A stretch of DNA of 64,000 nucleotides from Drosophila persimilis (GCF_003286085.1 NW_020825321.1:2666001-2730000), one strand, 5' to 3'; counted from the first letter of the stretch, positions 22,160-33,289 are shown. The notes: generated by a model from the sequence alone, not told the origin. Numbers and translations: made by a program.

Positions 22160-24333
22160 ACTGATGAGGGATTACGTAGTGTGGAGTAGAAGGAATCATA
22201 TTGTCAGTATGAGAGGTACTCTTCCATGAATTCCAAGTACATTTTCTTCAACTCATGGTCACGATGCAATCTTCTTTCAAGCGACAAAAAACGCCGTTTA
22301 GCAACCGTAAAGGAGTTGCCTAAACAATTTATATCTGATTTTAACGGAAGCCTTACTTAAAACAAACCGGATGATAGTACCTAAGTCGTTTTACGATAGT
22401 GTTCTTCACATAGCTTGTTCTCAGATGTGGCAATTTTCTTGGTAGATGGCATTTCATCCAGTGACCAAAACTTTTTCAAGGTCCTATCGATGGATACTAG
22501 CAACTCTTCACTGCAACTCAAACTGTTTGTAATTTGAGGAGCAGAACTCCTGGAAACATATTTTCCCGACACAATCCAACCAAGAAGGGTTTTCTGAAGA
22601 GTTGGAAAGTCAGGACCTTGTTTAATTTTACCAACAGCTAATAATTCAAAGAACGATTCTGCTCCAATTGACATATCTATTATTTGTGGCTTGTAGAAAT
22701 AAGGGTCTGCCAGTGGTAGGTTCTCTGGGATTCGCCAGTCAGTCACATTCACTGACTGGTCAGGCTGATAACCCGAAATTGATTTCAGGATCCAAAAATC
22801 AAAGGAGAACTCACTACCATTTATTCGCGACTTCATCACTGTGTGTATTTTATTTTTTACTTGAGCATTCGATTCACCAATTCTAAACAAGTTAATACAG
22901 GACTCCTCTCTACGGATCTGTAAGCCATGAGCGAGATCCTCGGTAATGAAATTTGGTTGTGATCCAGAGTCGAGCAGAGCTCTGGCCAAAGTGTGTTCAC
23001 AGCTTTTAGTTCGGACGCTTACGATCGACGTAGCCAGAATTACCCTATCCAACGCTGTCGCATGCAGAACATGTGACGTGGAAGCTTGATCCTGAGTTGA
23101 TGGAGGAGAAGTACTCTCTTGGGTTGGTGGCAACGCGAGCCGACACTGTGTATCGATGTGATATGAGCGGTTGCACACTCGAAATTTATTGGCTTTGCAT
23201 TTTAAAACAGCGTGGCGTTTTCGCAGAAGTCTAGCATCAGTTAGGAGGCACTGGCTTCGTCTCGCTTGCTGCATCAAAGGCGGCGATAAGCGACATTATC
23301 TTTCCCTTGGTTACAATCATCAGCTCTTCCAACTCGTCTGCATATGCATCATCACCTGTTATGTCCTCGATTTGCTCTTGCAAATGGTTCGCCTTTTCAA
23401 TTCAAGCATTCAAACAATCTAACCTGCATTGTAATTCCGGTAATTGCAAAGAAATCGGCCCTTGATGTAATAGATCCTCTAAGCGCCGAATGCTTTTTAC
23501 TCGACTTTTGAGCTTAATCTTTAAGTCTTCAAGAGTGGATTTACTGTTTTCTGCTATAATACTTATGTAGAATTTACGCAAGAAACCACTATATTATTTA
23601 TATTTATTTATTATTCTTTTTTTTTAATGTTTGAACGAGAACGATAATCGAAAAAAATGTTAATATTGAATGTCGACGCTCGAGGTATTAAGGGAAAGAG
23701 TAGTTGCAAGTAACGTTTTAAAACAATATACCCTCAGAGTGTAGGATATTGCGTCAGTTGGCAAGTAGCAGCCGAAATGAATATACCCCTTAGATGCAGG
23801 GTAGCGTGGAAGGGCGACAGTGACTGCAGTTAACGATAGATTTATGTATGTACATATAGCAGTTGCGTCCAAATAGCGGTTCACATATGTCTGTATGTGT
23901 CGATATGTATGTATTTATGTGTATTTAATTATATTTATATGCAATTACTAATAAAATGCATTCAATCAAGCTCAATTGAAGGCGATGTGCAATTTTTTCA
24001 GCACAAGACACTTCACAGCCTTCAATTTTCTGCACAAATACCTCTGATTCCTCTTTTCGATCTTTGAATCAAACTGCTTCTTTCATGGCTTTATCGCAGG
24101 CCATCTCTCGGCGGTAGCAGAAATTTGCACAGAAATTATTATTGGCGCGACCGACGCGATGATATTATTCAAATTGATTGGTTGGACACACATACCACGA
24201 CGGGGGCAACGATTGTTTGCATATACTGCAATTTCTTGTGTCACTGTCACTTATTGTGTTTACCTATAATTAACTTTACAGTCCACCCGAGGAGCCATGA
24301 AAACTTAGAAGAGTTTTTCTAAATGAAAGTCAA
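22160..24333 (-). pseudogene. BEL/Pao gag remnant, protease and 5' leader, copy 2
   Basis: The protease/gag frame 23277-22381 is the same as in copy 1. The gag N-terminal helical region continues to about 23530 with small differences near 23331 and 23403. The sequence from 23530 to 24333 is AT-rich leader with no convincing ORF and includes TATGTA-type simple sequence around 23840-23940. Directly inside the LTR the primer-binding site is not recognisable. Confidence 0.7.
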
Positions 24334-24596
24334 CGAAAACTTTGGGTGGCTGTAATTTAATTATTTATTTGGCGGGGCGAAAATGAATACACTCTATCTC
24401 CTTCAATATTAGCGAACAACTCTTTTTTCTTCACAATTCAAATCTCTTACTCTAACTAACCTACGGGGGGCAAGCGGGGCGAATTCGAAAAGAGCGAGGG
24501 AGTGAGCGGTCCCGCTTTGCCCTAACCTAACTTACACTAGACTTCATAAATACGATAAAATAAAACAAATTATCAAAAATGGAAGGTCACGCAATA
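24334..24596 (-). mobile_element. BEL/Pao 5' LTR
   Basis: Homologous to the 3' LTRs but diverged by several substitutions and an extra GAATTCGAAAAGAGCGAGGG-type segment near 24480. The start has decayed from TGTTG to TATTG and the end from CA to CG. The flanking GGTAT at 24597-24601 matches 13893-13897 and 19166-19170. Divergence between LTRs shows the BEL insertion is much older than the 5.26-kb duplication. Confidence 0.82.
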
Positions 24597-25296
24597 GGTA
24601 TTTTTACGACAGTGATCGTGCGCAAAGCAATTTGCTGGGTAATTGAAAACTTTGAGAACTTGTCGACCGCAGTGAGTAAATATTTTCCTGCGTTGGAGAA
24701 CATGGAAATGTGAATCACTTCACCTACCCTTGCTGGTAGTGGTGTTACTCCTAATTCCTGCTTCCTAGGGTGCCTATCGTATTTGGCCTTTTGACATATT
24801 CTACATTTTTTTACTACTTCTGCTGCGATCCTTTCCATTTTTGCAAAGTAGTAAACGCGCAGCACCTGCATCACGTTTTCCTGGGCTGCTCTGTGTGCCC
24901 GATTGTGTTCGGTGATTACTATTTCCCTTCACTCTCCGTCACTGGTGATATCCGTCTACAAGGCCTTGCAGTACCGGAATTTCGTGTCCGGAAAGGCTTT
25001 AACCAGGTCATTTTGCACAAGCGCCAGTATTGGCAGGGTGCAGTGGATGGCATTAACGACAGCAGGCTTTACTACTTCCTTAATGGAATCTAGAAGCGTA
25101 TCATATTTGACAAAGTCAATCTTATGACGTGTTTTTTCGGAGAAGAGGATGTGAAACTGCTTGGAAGGTGTATTTGATTCTTCCAGGATTATTTGGTTCC
25201 TGAAGCAGTTCAAAGGTTTGTCAACGGCTTCGATTACATAAGTAAGCGAGGCCTCGCTGTGGATTGTAGCTGCATCTGACCGACTCGGGCTCTCTA
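24597..25296 (-). pseudogene. Errantivirus RNase H end, linker and integrase N-terminus
   Basis: The frame 25213-24956 matches the conserved errantivirus stretch between RNase H and integrase (NCFRNQIILEE, VVNAIHC). The frame 24874-24587 holds the zinc-finger region (CRICQKAKYDRHP) and the start of the integrase core. The expected first catalytic Asp of the HIDxF motif is Ser here (IHISMF, codon at 24704-24706), so this integrase was inactive before the BEL insertion or decayed since. The frame stops at the BEL LTR and continues in sense at 19165. A LOA element cuts RNase H at 25296. Confidence 0.8.
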
Positions 25297-25445
25297 GGTT
25301 AGGTTAGGTTAAGGCGGTAGCCGGGAGGGGGGGATGTGAGCCTCCCGCCCCGAGCTCACTTGGACCTATAGAAGGTCCGTTGTGTTGCCGCATGGGCATG
25401 TGCCCCTTCTCGTTGCCTGAACCGTGAGAACAGACTACTGCAGGA

Positions 25446-26292
25446 TTAAGGGCAGTCCCATCCGGTGGCTTGGATGTATTTGGACAAGGTCCCTGGTTTG
25501 ATTTCGGACAGGTCCGAAATGTCCGTGAGGAAAGCGGCCCCGAGAATACGAAGACGACGATTTCCAAGGGCTGGGCAGTGGCAGAAGAAGTGGGGGACCG
25601 AGGGGGGACAGTCTAGAGGCATGAGTGCCGATCTGCCAGTGTCCCGTAATGGCTCTAGTAACTGCAGAGCACTGTGCTCTGCTGAGTTTATACAGCTCTG
25701 CTGAGCGCTTCTTCGATCGATATGGCCACATCAATCTTGAGACTTTACAGGAAACGGTTTGCTGCCATCTCCTATTGGCATTTTGCTCGAACAATTCGTG
25801 CGTTAGGAGCCTGCACGTAGCCAAGGGCATCGCTACTTGCTCCCTCTCCGATAGGAGAGGAATCGTAGTGCCCTGCCTGGCTAGCTCGTCGGCGGCGTCG
25901 TTCCCCTCGATGTCCCTGTGGCCGGGGACCCATATAAGGAAGAGATCTAACTGCTCTGCGATCTCGTGCAGAGACCTGCGGCAGTCATTTACAGTCGCTG
26001 AGTTCGACGATATTGAGCCTAGAGCTTTGATAGCTGCTTGACTGTCCGAGAAGACGAAGTGCGTATCTAGAAGTAGTTTAGAGACGATCGAAATGGCCTC
26101 CCTGATGGCTTCAACCTCCGCTTGGAACACACTGCAGTGATCCGGGAGCCTGAAGCAATGACTGATGTTCAGCTCGCTGCAGTAGACTCCGCCTCCCACG
26201 CGGCCGTCTAGCTTTGAGCCATCAGTGTAGAAGTGGACCGCATTTGCAGGTCCTGGTTGTCTGAGTCTGAGATCAGACTGGACGGAATGCAC
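25446..26292 (-). pseudogene. LOA element 1 RNase H and ORF2 C-terminus
   Basis: Type I RNase H domain that would remove RNA from the RNA-DNA hybrid. Catalytic residues are visible: YTDGSKLDG (Asp), FQAEVEAIREA (Glu), VFSDSQAAI (Asp) and the PGHRDIEGNDAADELA block. After ITGHWQIGTHA there is a frameshift (near 25590). The C-terminus continues in another frame with CPALGNRRLRI and ends GWDCP at 25446. The domain is joined directly to RT sequence that stops after the first conserved motif. Confidence 0.82.
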
Positions 26293-27861
26293 GCCGTGTG
26301 ATGCAGCCCCAGGAGCCGCTCCATCGCCTTTAGAAGAAAAGACGATAGACTTATGGGTCTGAAATCTTTTGGGGCAGTGTGCGAGGGCTTGCCTGCCTTG
26401 GGTATGAATACGACTTTGGTCTGAAGCCAGGTGTCAGGAATGCACCCGTGGGAGAATATTCCCTCGTAAATTATTTTAAGCCAGTTAATGGCTTTATGTC
26501 CCGCGTGAATCAGTTGGGTAGGGAAAATGCCGTCTGGCCCCGCGGACTTGTTGGGTTTAAAGCTTCTGATCGCCCAAGAAATGTTTTCCTGGCTTAGCAG
26601 TCTCAGGATGGCATTTGAGGCGACAGAAGGAGGCGCGAGGTAGTTGGGTCTGTTTTCATCGCAGCCAGGGAAGTGGGTATTTAGGAGAAGATTTAGCGAC
26701 TCATCGCTGGACGTAGTCCTCGACTGGTCGGTGTTCTTCAAGTAGCCCAGGGTGGGTGTTGTTTTCGAGAGAACTCTGCGCAAGCGTGAGGCTTCTGAGT
26801 TACTCTCGATTTCGCTGCAGAACTTACGCCAGGAGGCGCGTTTAGCTTTCCTAAGTTCTTTGTTGTAGGTTGACAGACTGGCCTTGTATTCGGCCCAGTT
26901 TTGCTCAACGTTTTCAGCCTTAGCTTTATTGAAGAGTCTCCGGGAGGCTTTCCGGAGTTCACCCAGTTTCGGATTCCACCATTCAGGTTTCTTCCGGCCT
27001 CTGTTCTTGCCAGAGGGGCATGCTTTGTCGAGCGCCTTATTGCAGGCGTCGGTAAATATCTTAAGAAGACGAGTCGTGGCCTCCGTGGAGAATTCCTCCT
27101 CAGATGGGGGCTCAGGGAGAACACGACAGAGGTAATCAGAGTACCGAGTCCAGTTTGTCCGCCTGATGTTCCGGAATCGGACTGGCTTCGGCACTGAGAA
27201 GGAGAAGACAGTTTCCACGTACCTGTGGTCCGAGAAGGAGTGCTCTTCCAGGACCCTCCAGGATACAATGTTACGCTGTATCTCATGAGAGGCAAGCGTG
27301 AGGTCCAGGACCTCCTTGCGGTTTTTAATGATAAAGGTGGGATCACTACCCCGGTTTAATAAGACCATATGAGTGGTCAGTAAGTAACTGAAAAGGTACT
27401 CACCCCTTTCGTTTGTGTCTGTGCTTCCCCACTGACAGTGATGTGCATTGGCGTCGCACCCCACAATTAGGCCGATGTCCTTGGCCGAACAGTCTGCGAT
27501 TAGAGCCCTGAGAGGCGCGTGTTGAGGGGGGTCTGGTTGATCATGCCCCATGTATGCGGAGCAGATTCTCAGTGAGCGCTCCTGGCCTTCGAGGCTCACT
27601 GCGGTGTGGTCTTCATTGCTGAAATTTGGGAGCAAAAATAAGTGCAACTCTCTTTTTGCAAGACTGTAGGTACGACTTTTACCTGCGGTTTCAGCTACGT
27701 AGCTTGTAGTCAGAAGTCCTCAGACCGGAGACCCTGTTTCCGAGGATCCAGGGCTCCTGAATGAGGACTATGTCGGCTCCACCCTTGGCCAGGTGGAGCA
27801 GCAGAGCAGCGCATGCTGCCTTACAATGGTGGAGGTTTATCTGCAGGATCGTCAGTGACAT
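26208..27861 (-). pseudogene. LOA element 1 ORF2 endonuclease and truncated RT
   Basis: ORF2 starts at ATG 27859-27861 (MSLTILQINLHHCKAA), overlapping the ORF1 end by 41 bases. The endonuclease shows LIQEPW (Glu), GCDANAHH and SFSDHRYV. A frameshift or stop occurs near 27680, after which a long frame (27647-26208) continues to the RT N-terminus, with KSAGPDGIFPTQL, VVFIPKAGKP and FRPISLSSFLLKAMERLL. At about 26300 it jumps to RNase H, removing motifs A to C including the YxDD box. The element could not have moved by its own RT. Confidence 0.82.
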
Positions 27862-29231
27862 TCCTGAGTCTGACCTCCACCATTGTTGCTTCTAGATCGC
27901 TGTCGGGGGAATCTGGCTCCTCCCCGACAACGATATGGCTGAGACCTCTGGCTAGGTCGCACTCGTCGAACGCGTAGTCGTCCAGAATGTCGTCCGACAT
28001 CATGGACGCCGCATCCGACGCCGGGTTGTTTTCCTCGCACAAGGCCCCCTCTTTCGGGATCTTCGGCAGCTCCGGGTCTGGCTCGACCTCCGCTTGCCTT
28101 CCCTTGCGATCCGACTTATAGGTGGTAATGATGACCTTTTTGTATCGGTAGTCGACCACACCGTCCGTTTTGGCGAGGGGCTCTAGCGAATCCTCATTTA
28201 GGACGAGGATAATCTGGCGCCTCTGCCCCTGAATGTCCTCTACCTTGGCCACCTTCCAATCGGCTGTGGGAAGGTGGGGATTGCAGACCTGCAGAAGCCT
28301 GAGGATTTTCTCAGGTTCTGCAGGTTTTGCCGATACCCATGCTCTGGCTCTCGGGCGGCTGGGAACATCCTCCCATCTCACGGCCTCCAGTTTCGCCCCT
28401 GGGTAGACCTCTTTCAGAGCAGCCACCGCCTTCATGTAGAGGGCCGCAGAGCGAGCGTCTGGCAGGCGACGGCTTTCACCTTGCCTTGATGTCACCCTGC
28501 GTCCTCACACTTTGGCGATGGTCCGCCGTTCTCCTCCAGTTCCTGTAGGAACCGGTCCTGGAGCTCGTTCTCCACCAGGTGCCACTTATCGCGAGGGACA
28601 TGTCCGTCCTCGGCGCCCCTGTCCAGGACGCCGATCAGGGTCTTGCCCCTCGCCACCTCAGCGAACGACCGGTTCGTGGGGTGGGTCTTCACCCGCTTGG
28701 CTGGCTGGGCTTGGGCTGGCTGGTTAGCGGGGTCCTCCGCTGAGCGTGGCCGCTTGTTGGGGGCAGGATTGAGGAGGCCCACAGCCTCTGCTCCTTTCCT
28801 TGTGCCGACGCCCTAAAGCTCGGGTCCTCGTTGGACAGGATGAAAGCCGCTCGTCTCCTGTCCTGGTACGACGGCTTTGCTCCCCGTGGTGCAGAGACGC
28901 TGCTCGCCGGGGCCCCCATGGGTTCCTCGGTCTCGGTGCGCTTACCAGCCGCGATTACGCTCTGCTTGGCAGCCACCCCGGTCTCCGGTTCGCCCTTGGG
29001 GCCACCCGACTTGGAAGGACCCGATTGGCTTTTCGGGCCCCCCCTCGCTGCGGCCGCTGCCTGAAGACGGTGGACCGACTCAGTCTCCTTCCCCGTCTTC
29101 TTTGGACCCGTTTTCCCAGGCGTTGGTACAGAGGGATTGGCTTGTCCCTCCGGTACTTTAAGAAGAGTACCGAGCTCCTTTGCGGTGTCTTTGTTATGTA
29201 TTTTTGTTGTATTTGTCATTTTTGATCCCAC
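27821..29231 (-). pseudogene. LOA element 1 ORF1
   Basis: RNA-binding ORF1 split by frameshifts into three frames (29231-28689, 28782-28492 and 28495-27821). The N-terminal part is basic and rich in Lys, Pro, Gly and Ala. The middle part, with KRVKTHPTNRSFAEVA, HLVENELQDRFL and YPGAKLEAVRWEDVP, matches the conserved ORF1 domain of LOA-type elements, which is also seen in element 2 at 58449-59396. The C-terminal part is acidic. There are no zinc knuckles, unlike R1-clade ORF1. Confidence 0.72.
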
Positions 29232-29700
29232 GAATAGGCGGGAAGGGGTTGGTCACCCGAGGCATAGCCCGCTTGCCCCGGGAAGCCTAATTTAAACTGG
29301 AGGTCGGCAGGTATCCAGAGTCTGCATATTAGTGACCGGGCACCCCCCGGCCATGCATCCCTCGGCATATAACAGTGTCACCTTGGATTGGGGTAATTTC
29401 ACTGAGAGTTTTCTTCTCTCCGCCCGACTACCATTCGCCAGCATCCTGGCAGAGACATGACCGTGCCAGGACCTGTTTCCAGCCGCCCTCACGGGGAGAC
29501 TGTAGTCGCACTTCCACCGGTGTGTACAGTTACGGCGGGTGACGGTTCGCTCGCAACCCTCTGTGTTCTAGGTGGTGTGGGACGCAGGCCTCACCGGCTT
29601 TTACTAACCGGAGCGGCTGCGCCTCAGTTCCGTGTTCACAGTTGTGCGAGCCGACCCGTCATCCGTTTGTCCCCCTGTAGCACCCGATGGCTGACGGCCT
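29232..29700 (-). other. LOA element 1 5' UTR
   Basis: GC-rich leader with no sustained ORF in the sense frame. Its first 45 bases on the minus strand allow CCGTCA to pair with TGACGG. Some LOA-clade elements (Baggins) are reported to carry self-cleaving HDV-like ribozymes at the 5' end, but I could not fit the full fold here. Confidence 0.5.
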
Positions 29701-31850
29701 TCGGGCTCTCTAATACATTAATGTTTTGCCGCGACAGCGCGTCTGCTACATGATTGTCCCTGCCTGGCTTGTAGAAGACCCTTGCGCAACACTCATCAAT
29801 TCGCGCTTTCCAGCGCTTTATTTTTGAGTTGGGATTCCTGTCGGAAACTGCAAAAAATCAGCGGCTGTTGGTCTGTATAGATATTTATGTCGCTCTTCCC
29901 ATAAAGGTAAATGCGAGATGTATCTAGTGCCCATACTATGGCCAACAACTCTCGTTCATTGGTCGCGTAGTTCACTTCTCTGTCTTTCAGGGTCCTGGAT
30001 ATCATCGTTATTGGTCTGTTCTTTTGCGACAACAGCGCCCAAATGCCACTGGATGAGGCATCAGTGGTTAGGTCAAACGGCTGGTTAAAGTCTGGGTAGT
30101 GGAGAATAACGTCTTCCAGCGCCTTAGCTTGTCAAAGGCCTGTTTTTGTACCTCGTCAAACTTTAAAAACTTTGGTGATAGGTCTTGGGCAAAGTCCATT
30201 ATGAAGCACCTGTAGTTGCCGGCTAAACCCAAGAATGATCGCACCCCAAACAAGGTAGATGGTTGTCTAAATTCTTGAATGGCCTTAACCTTGACACGAC
30301 AAATCCTAGAAATTCAACCTTTTCTTTGAATAATTGGGATTTCTCTTTTGACACCCTCATGTTTGCGTCAGGGAGGCTGCTGAGTACAGTGTCAATGTCC
30401 TTGACCTGCTCTGAGGTCTTCTCAAGATCGAGTTCAGCTAGCGTGATTTGGTGGTACGCCGATTTTAGATCAATGGTTGCAAAATATCTTGCTTTTCCCA
30501 AATTCTACCGTATCATGGAGATACTAGGCATCGGGTATTTGTATGGTATGGTTTTTGTGTTTAGTTTGCCGAAGTCTATGACTAACCGTTTTTTGTTTGA
30601 ACCTGAGTCGTCGGTTCCTTTCTTTCCAACAAACCATATGGGGTTGTTGTACGGAGACTTGGATGTCCGAATAATTTCGTTCCGCAATAAGTCCTTCACT
30701 TCGTCATTTACGAAATCAGTGGATCCTACTGGGAAAGGGTAAATTCGTGGTCGTGGCTACTACAGCCGTGTTAAAGGACAGCATTTCGTTTGGATCTGCA
30801 AAAGCCTTTATGCGACTGGCCATAATTTTGAGATTTGTCTCTTACAGCTGGCGGAACCTCGATGTCGTCCACTTTGGAGAAGTTGACGCTGGGACGCTTG
30901 TGGAACAGGATCTTTTCAGATTCATTTCCGAAGTGAAGTCTTTTTGTCCCCAGGTTAATATTGGCGCCAGCTTCAGTTAATGTGTCAAGCCCTATGATGC
31001 CATCGAAGGTTGAAAGTTCTGGCAAGATGAAAAACGGGCTTTTTATGGCGAAAAATGTAAGGAAGCACTTTCGCTCAACTTTATTAAAGCCGTGCAGTGA
31101 TTTCACTGTGGATGAGGCATCCACCGGAACAATTCGGTGAAGTTCGCATAGCGGTTTGATGTAGTTCTTCGCAGCCCCGGTGTCTATCAGGAAATTTAAT
31201 GTTCTCCCCGATACTGTTCGTTTGATAAACGGGAGCAGGGACTCTCCTCTAAAAAATTGAATGCACCCTGTTGGTGACCGTTAGCAAGGTCTGTGTTGGC
31301 TGTCGGAAATTTGGGGAGGAGGGGTATACATTCATTTTTTCGACCCTGTCCCGGCCTTGGTGACTATTTGTCTGGTGATTGCCGTGATCGCGCACATAAA
31401 ACGGGGTCTTTCCTTGTCTTTTATAGTGGTCGAGCTCATTCTGTCCACCCTGTCTGAAAGCCATTCGTTTTTTACCTTTGTCCTCTAAAGCTCTTGCGTA
31501 GTTTGCCGCAGAAGCACGCCTATCGTGGTTAGATTCAATTTCTTGAGCCATAGCCGAGGCTGATGGCAAGTCTTTAGGTTGAGCCGAAAATAGTACGTCC
31601 GTTAGGTTCTGAGGTCTGAGGCCTGAGATAAAGACACGGAGGCCTGTGCCTGTGTGGCCTCTTGTGACATAATTGTTTTGTTTGTAAAAAGGGTGAGTTT
31701 TTTCTCAACCTCTTCATAAAACTGTACGATGGACAAGCCGCCCTGTCGGAGCGTGGCGAGTTCCTGTTCTAGAAGGTGCAGTGAACGTTTGTCCGAATAC
31801 GTGAAATCAAGGCGATTGATGATGATGCTAACAGCGAGTCAGCGGGGCCT
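29701..31850 (-). pseudogene. Errantivirus gag C-terminus, protease, RT and RNase H, broken
   Basis: Minus strand, in order. Gag C-terminal part lies at 31850-31249. Protease follows, with LIDTGAAKNYI active site (about 31180-31210) and STFDGIIGLD. RT N-terminus (30699-30505) has NPIWFVGKKG and KRLVIDFGKLN. RT motif A is ATIDLKSAYHQI (30501-30223). RNase H (30032-29796) has SRTLKDREVNYATNERE and IYTDQQPL. In RT, DLEKT is joined directly to SEQVKDIDTVL, deleting motif B and the YVDD box. Several frameshifts separate the domains, and the LOA insertion cuts RNase H at 29701. The remnant is replication-dead. Confidence 0.83.
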
Positions 31851-31925
31851 CTAATCTTATTTCTGATTATGAGGACCGCTTGGTAGTGCTTTACCTACCT
31901 TTGTACCCCTCGTATAGCATATCTT
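31851..31925. other. Short unassigned junction sequence
   Basis: About 75 bases between errantivirus gag and the CR1 3' end, containing the near-palindrome around ACCCCTCGTATAGCATAT. No feature recognised. Confidence 0.3.
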
Positions 31926-32410
31926 GGACGTTGACATGCAATGACTGCATCTTTCAAGAGGCGATGCAATTACTGCACCGTCAAGTGGCCCGTGTGACCA
32001 GGCAAAACGCAGCCCTCCTCCCGCCCAACCGACCGAGGGGCGCTGCCGCATGACGCGCGGTGCGTAGCCGAACCAAACGCGAACATGCAAGAAAGATAGA
32101 TATTAGACTAACATTCGAGGAAAATTAGCACTAAACTTACTAAGAAACTAAGCATGCAATCAAAATACAAATACCACTACAGTTACTAATTAATAGAAAG
32201 GTGTGTAAGGATTAATAATTTAATAAGAGGAAGAGAATTAGTGTTGGATATAATATGGTAGAGGGAATTATAATCCGAGCATAAGACCCTAAACGGTTCA
32301 TGCAAGGAATAATTCGATCTACAAAGTGGAAGGAACAACGGTATAAAATTTCTAGTCAGTCTAATAGGAATCGTGAAGTTTATGCGGCTCAACAGATCAG
32401 GGCTGTCTAT
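31926..32410 (-). mobile_element. CR1/Jockey-type 3' end fragment, 5'-truncated
   Basis: Minus-strand fragment covering the ORF2 C-terminus (32392-32186: INFTIPIRLTRNF, CRSNYSLHEPFRVL, LPLIKLLILTHLS) and the 3' UTR. It closely matches 55786-56298. It lies between errantivirus gag and the presumed errantivirus leader, so it is probably nested in the provirus. A 5'-truncated non-LTR insertion has no coding potential. Confidence 0.78.
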
Positions 32411-33289
32411 GGTCAGTTTTTCCCCTAGACTGGCGTCAAATTCGGATTCCTTTATGAGAGATCTGAGATGTTGCCCGCCGAAAACAATGTAATCATATGG
32501 CGACTGTAAAAATAAAATTTCGAGAAAAATGACGCCCGAATGATTTTTCGTGTAAACAGTTTTTATTAGCTTGCTCAGTTTCTTCGTTTCCTTTTTCTTA
32601 TTTTTTAATTTTACTTTTCCTTTACCTTCTTTTCCTTCCTTTGTATAAAATTTCCACTTACATGCTTTTTTGTATGGCTTCTATTTGGTATTTCTCTGGT
32701 TTTATCTTCTTAGATTGTAGTGGTTCTCCTGCTGGCCGTCTCGTATGTTTCTTCCTGTCTATCGTCGCCGCTGCCCAAAGCCGTCCGCTCTGATGTAACA
32801 AATTTTGGATTTATTGGCAGCCTTCTTTATACTCGGAGCTACGAGTTGTTTGGTGCACTTTTGACACGCCCTTCTTTTAATTTCTTGTGCTACTTTTTGA
32901 ACAGGCGATGACTCCGCACTCATATATTTTAAGTTTTAGATATTTTTCTTTCTTTAACTTTTTTGAGCGGGCGTTGTCTCCGCACTCCTTTGTTTTAGAT
33001 TCCTCGGGCTATTTTTTTTTTACCTCTGGTTTTTTTTTTTTTTACGCGTTGACCGAATTTTTTCTTTAAGTTTGTTGAGCGGGCGTTGTCTGCGCTCTCC
33101 TTTATTTCAGATTTCAGATTTTTCGTTCTCACTTCATTTCTTTCCGGTTTTATTTGTTGACCGAATATTTTCTTTAACTTTTGTGATCGGGCGTTGTCTC
33201 CGCACTCAATACTCTTGCCGATTTAAACTATAGCGGGCGATGTCTCCGCACTATAATTATATCGGGCGGTTCATTCGCGTTGGGTGCCA
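32411..33289 (-). other. Probable errantivirus 5' leader with repeated GGGCG..CCGCACTC motif
   Basis: T-rich on the plus strand with no ORF. It carries five or six copies of a roughly 20-base motif close to GGGCGTTGTCTCCGCACTC at 32902, 32967, 33079, 33187, 33233 and (partial) 33262, spaced 30-110 bases apart by T-rich sequence. It lies between gag and a primer-binding-site-like sequence, where gypsy-group elements carry regulatory or insulator repeats. That function is not shown here. 32411-32560 holds a short minus-strand open stretch not recognised. Confidence 0.5.
33277..33289 (-). promoter_or_regulatory. Primer-binding-site-like sequence (tRNA-Lys type)
   Basis: On the minus strand it reads TGGCACCCAACGC, one mismatch in the first 13 bases from the complement expected for insect tRNA-Lys (TGGCGCCCAACG). 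That is the primer class used by gypsy itself. Its place directly inside the putative 5' LTR supports errantivirus origin. Confidence 0.5.

Larger units (their letters stand above)
18270..23525. repeat. Second copy of 5.26-kb tandem duplication
   Basis: Matches the first copy from ATAGGAAACATAG on. The two copies are separated by about 18 bases of AT-rich filler (18252-18269, TATA-type). Unlike the first copy, this one continues past its right edge into the remaining BEL 5' region and LTR, so it is the original locus and the first copy is the added one. Confidence 0.93.
25297..29700 (-). mobile_element. LOA-clade non-LTR element 1, internally deleted
   Basis: A 4.4-kb minus-strand element with ORF1, ORF2 endonuclease, part of RT, and RNase H. 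It is flanked by the duplication tcgggctctcta at 25285-25296 and 29701-29712, and its removal restores the errantivirus RNase H frame region. Its 3' end is not poly(A) but GGTTA units (plus-strand AGGTTAGGTTAGGTTAAGG). The endonuclease-RT-RNase H order is typical of the LOA clade (Bilbo, Baggins, TRIM types). Confidence 0.85.

Noticed and set aside
24290-24310. Primer-binding site of the BEL element (minus strand TGGCTCCTCGGGTGG)
   Set aside because: It starts with TGG but lies about 40 bases inside the LTR edge and matches no tRNA end I could recall with confidence.
25297-25315. Residual telomere repeat (TTAGG)n
   Set aside because: Only about three units, located exactly at the 3' end of a LOA element, and Drosophila telomeres do not use TTAGG.
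32966-33253. CRISPR-like array of the repeated GGGCGTTGTCTCCGCACTC motif
   Set aside because: Spacer lengths are irregular, the repeats vary, and the context is a eukaryotic LTR-element leader.
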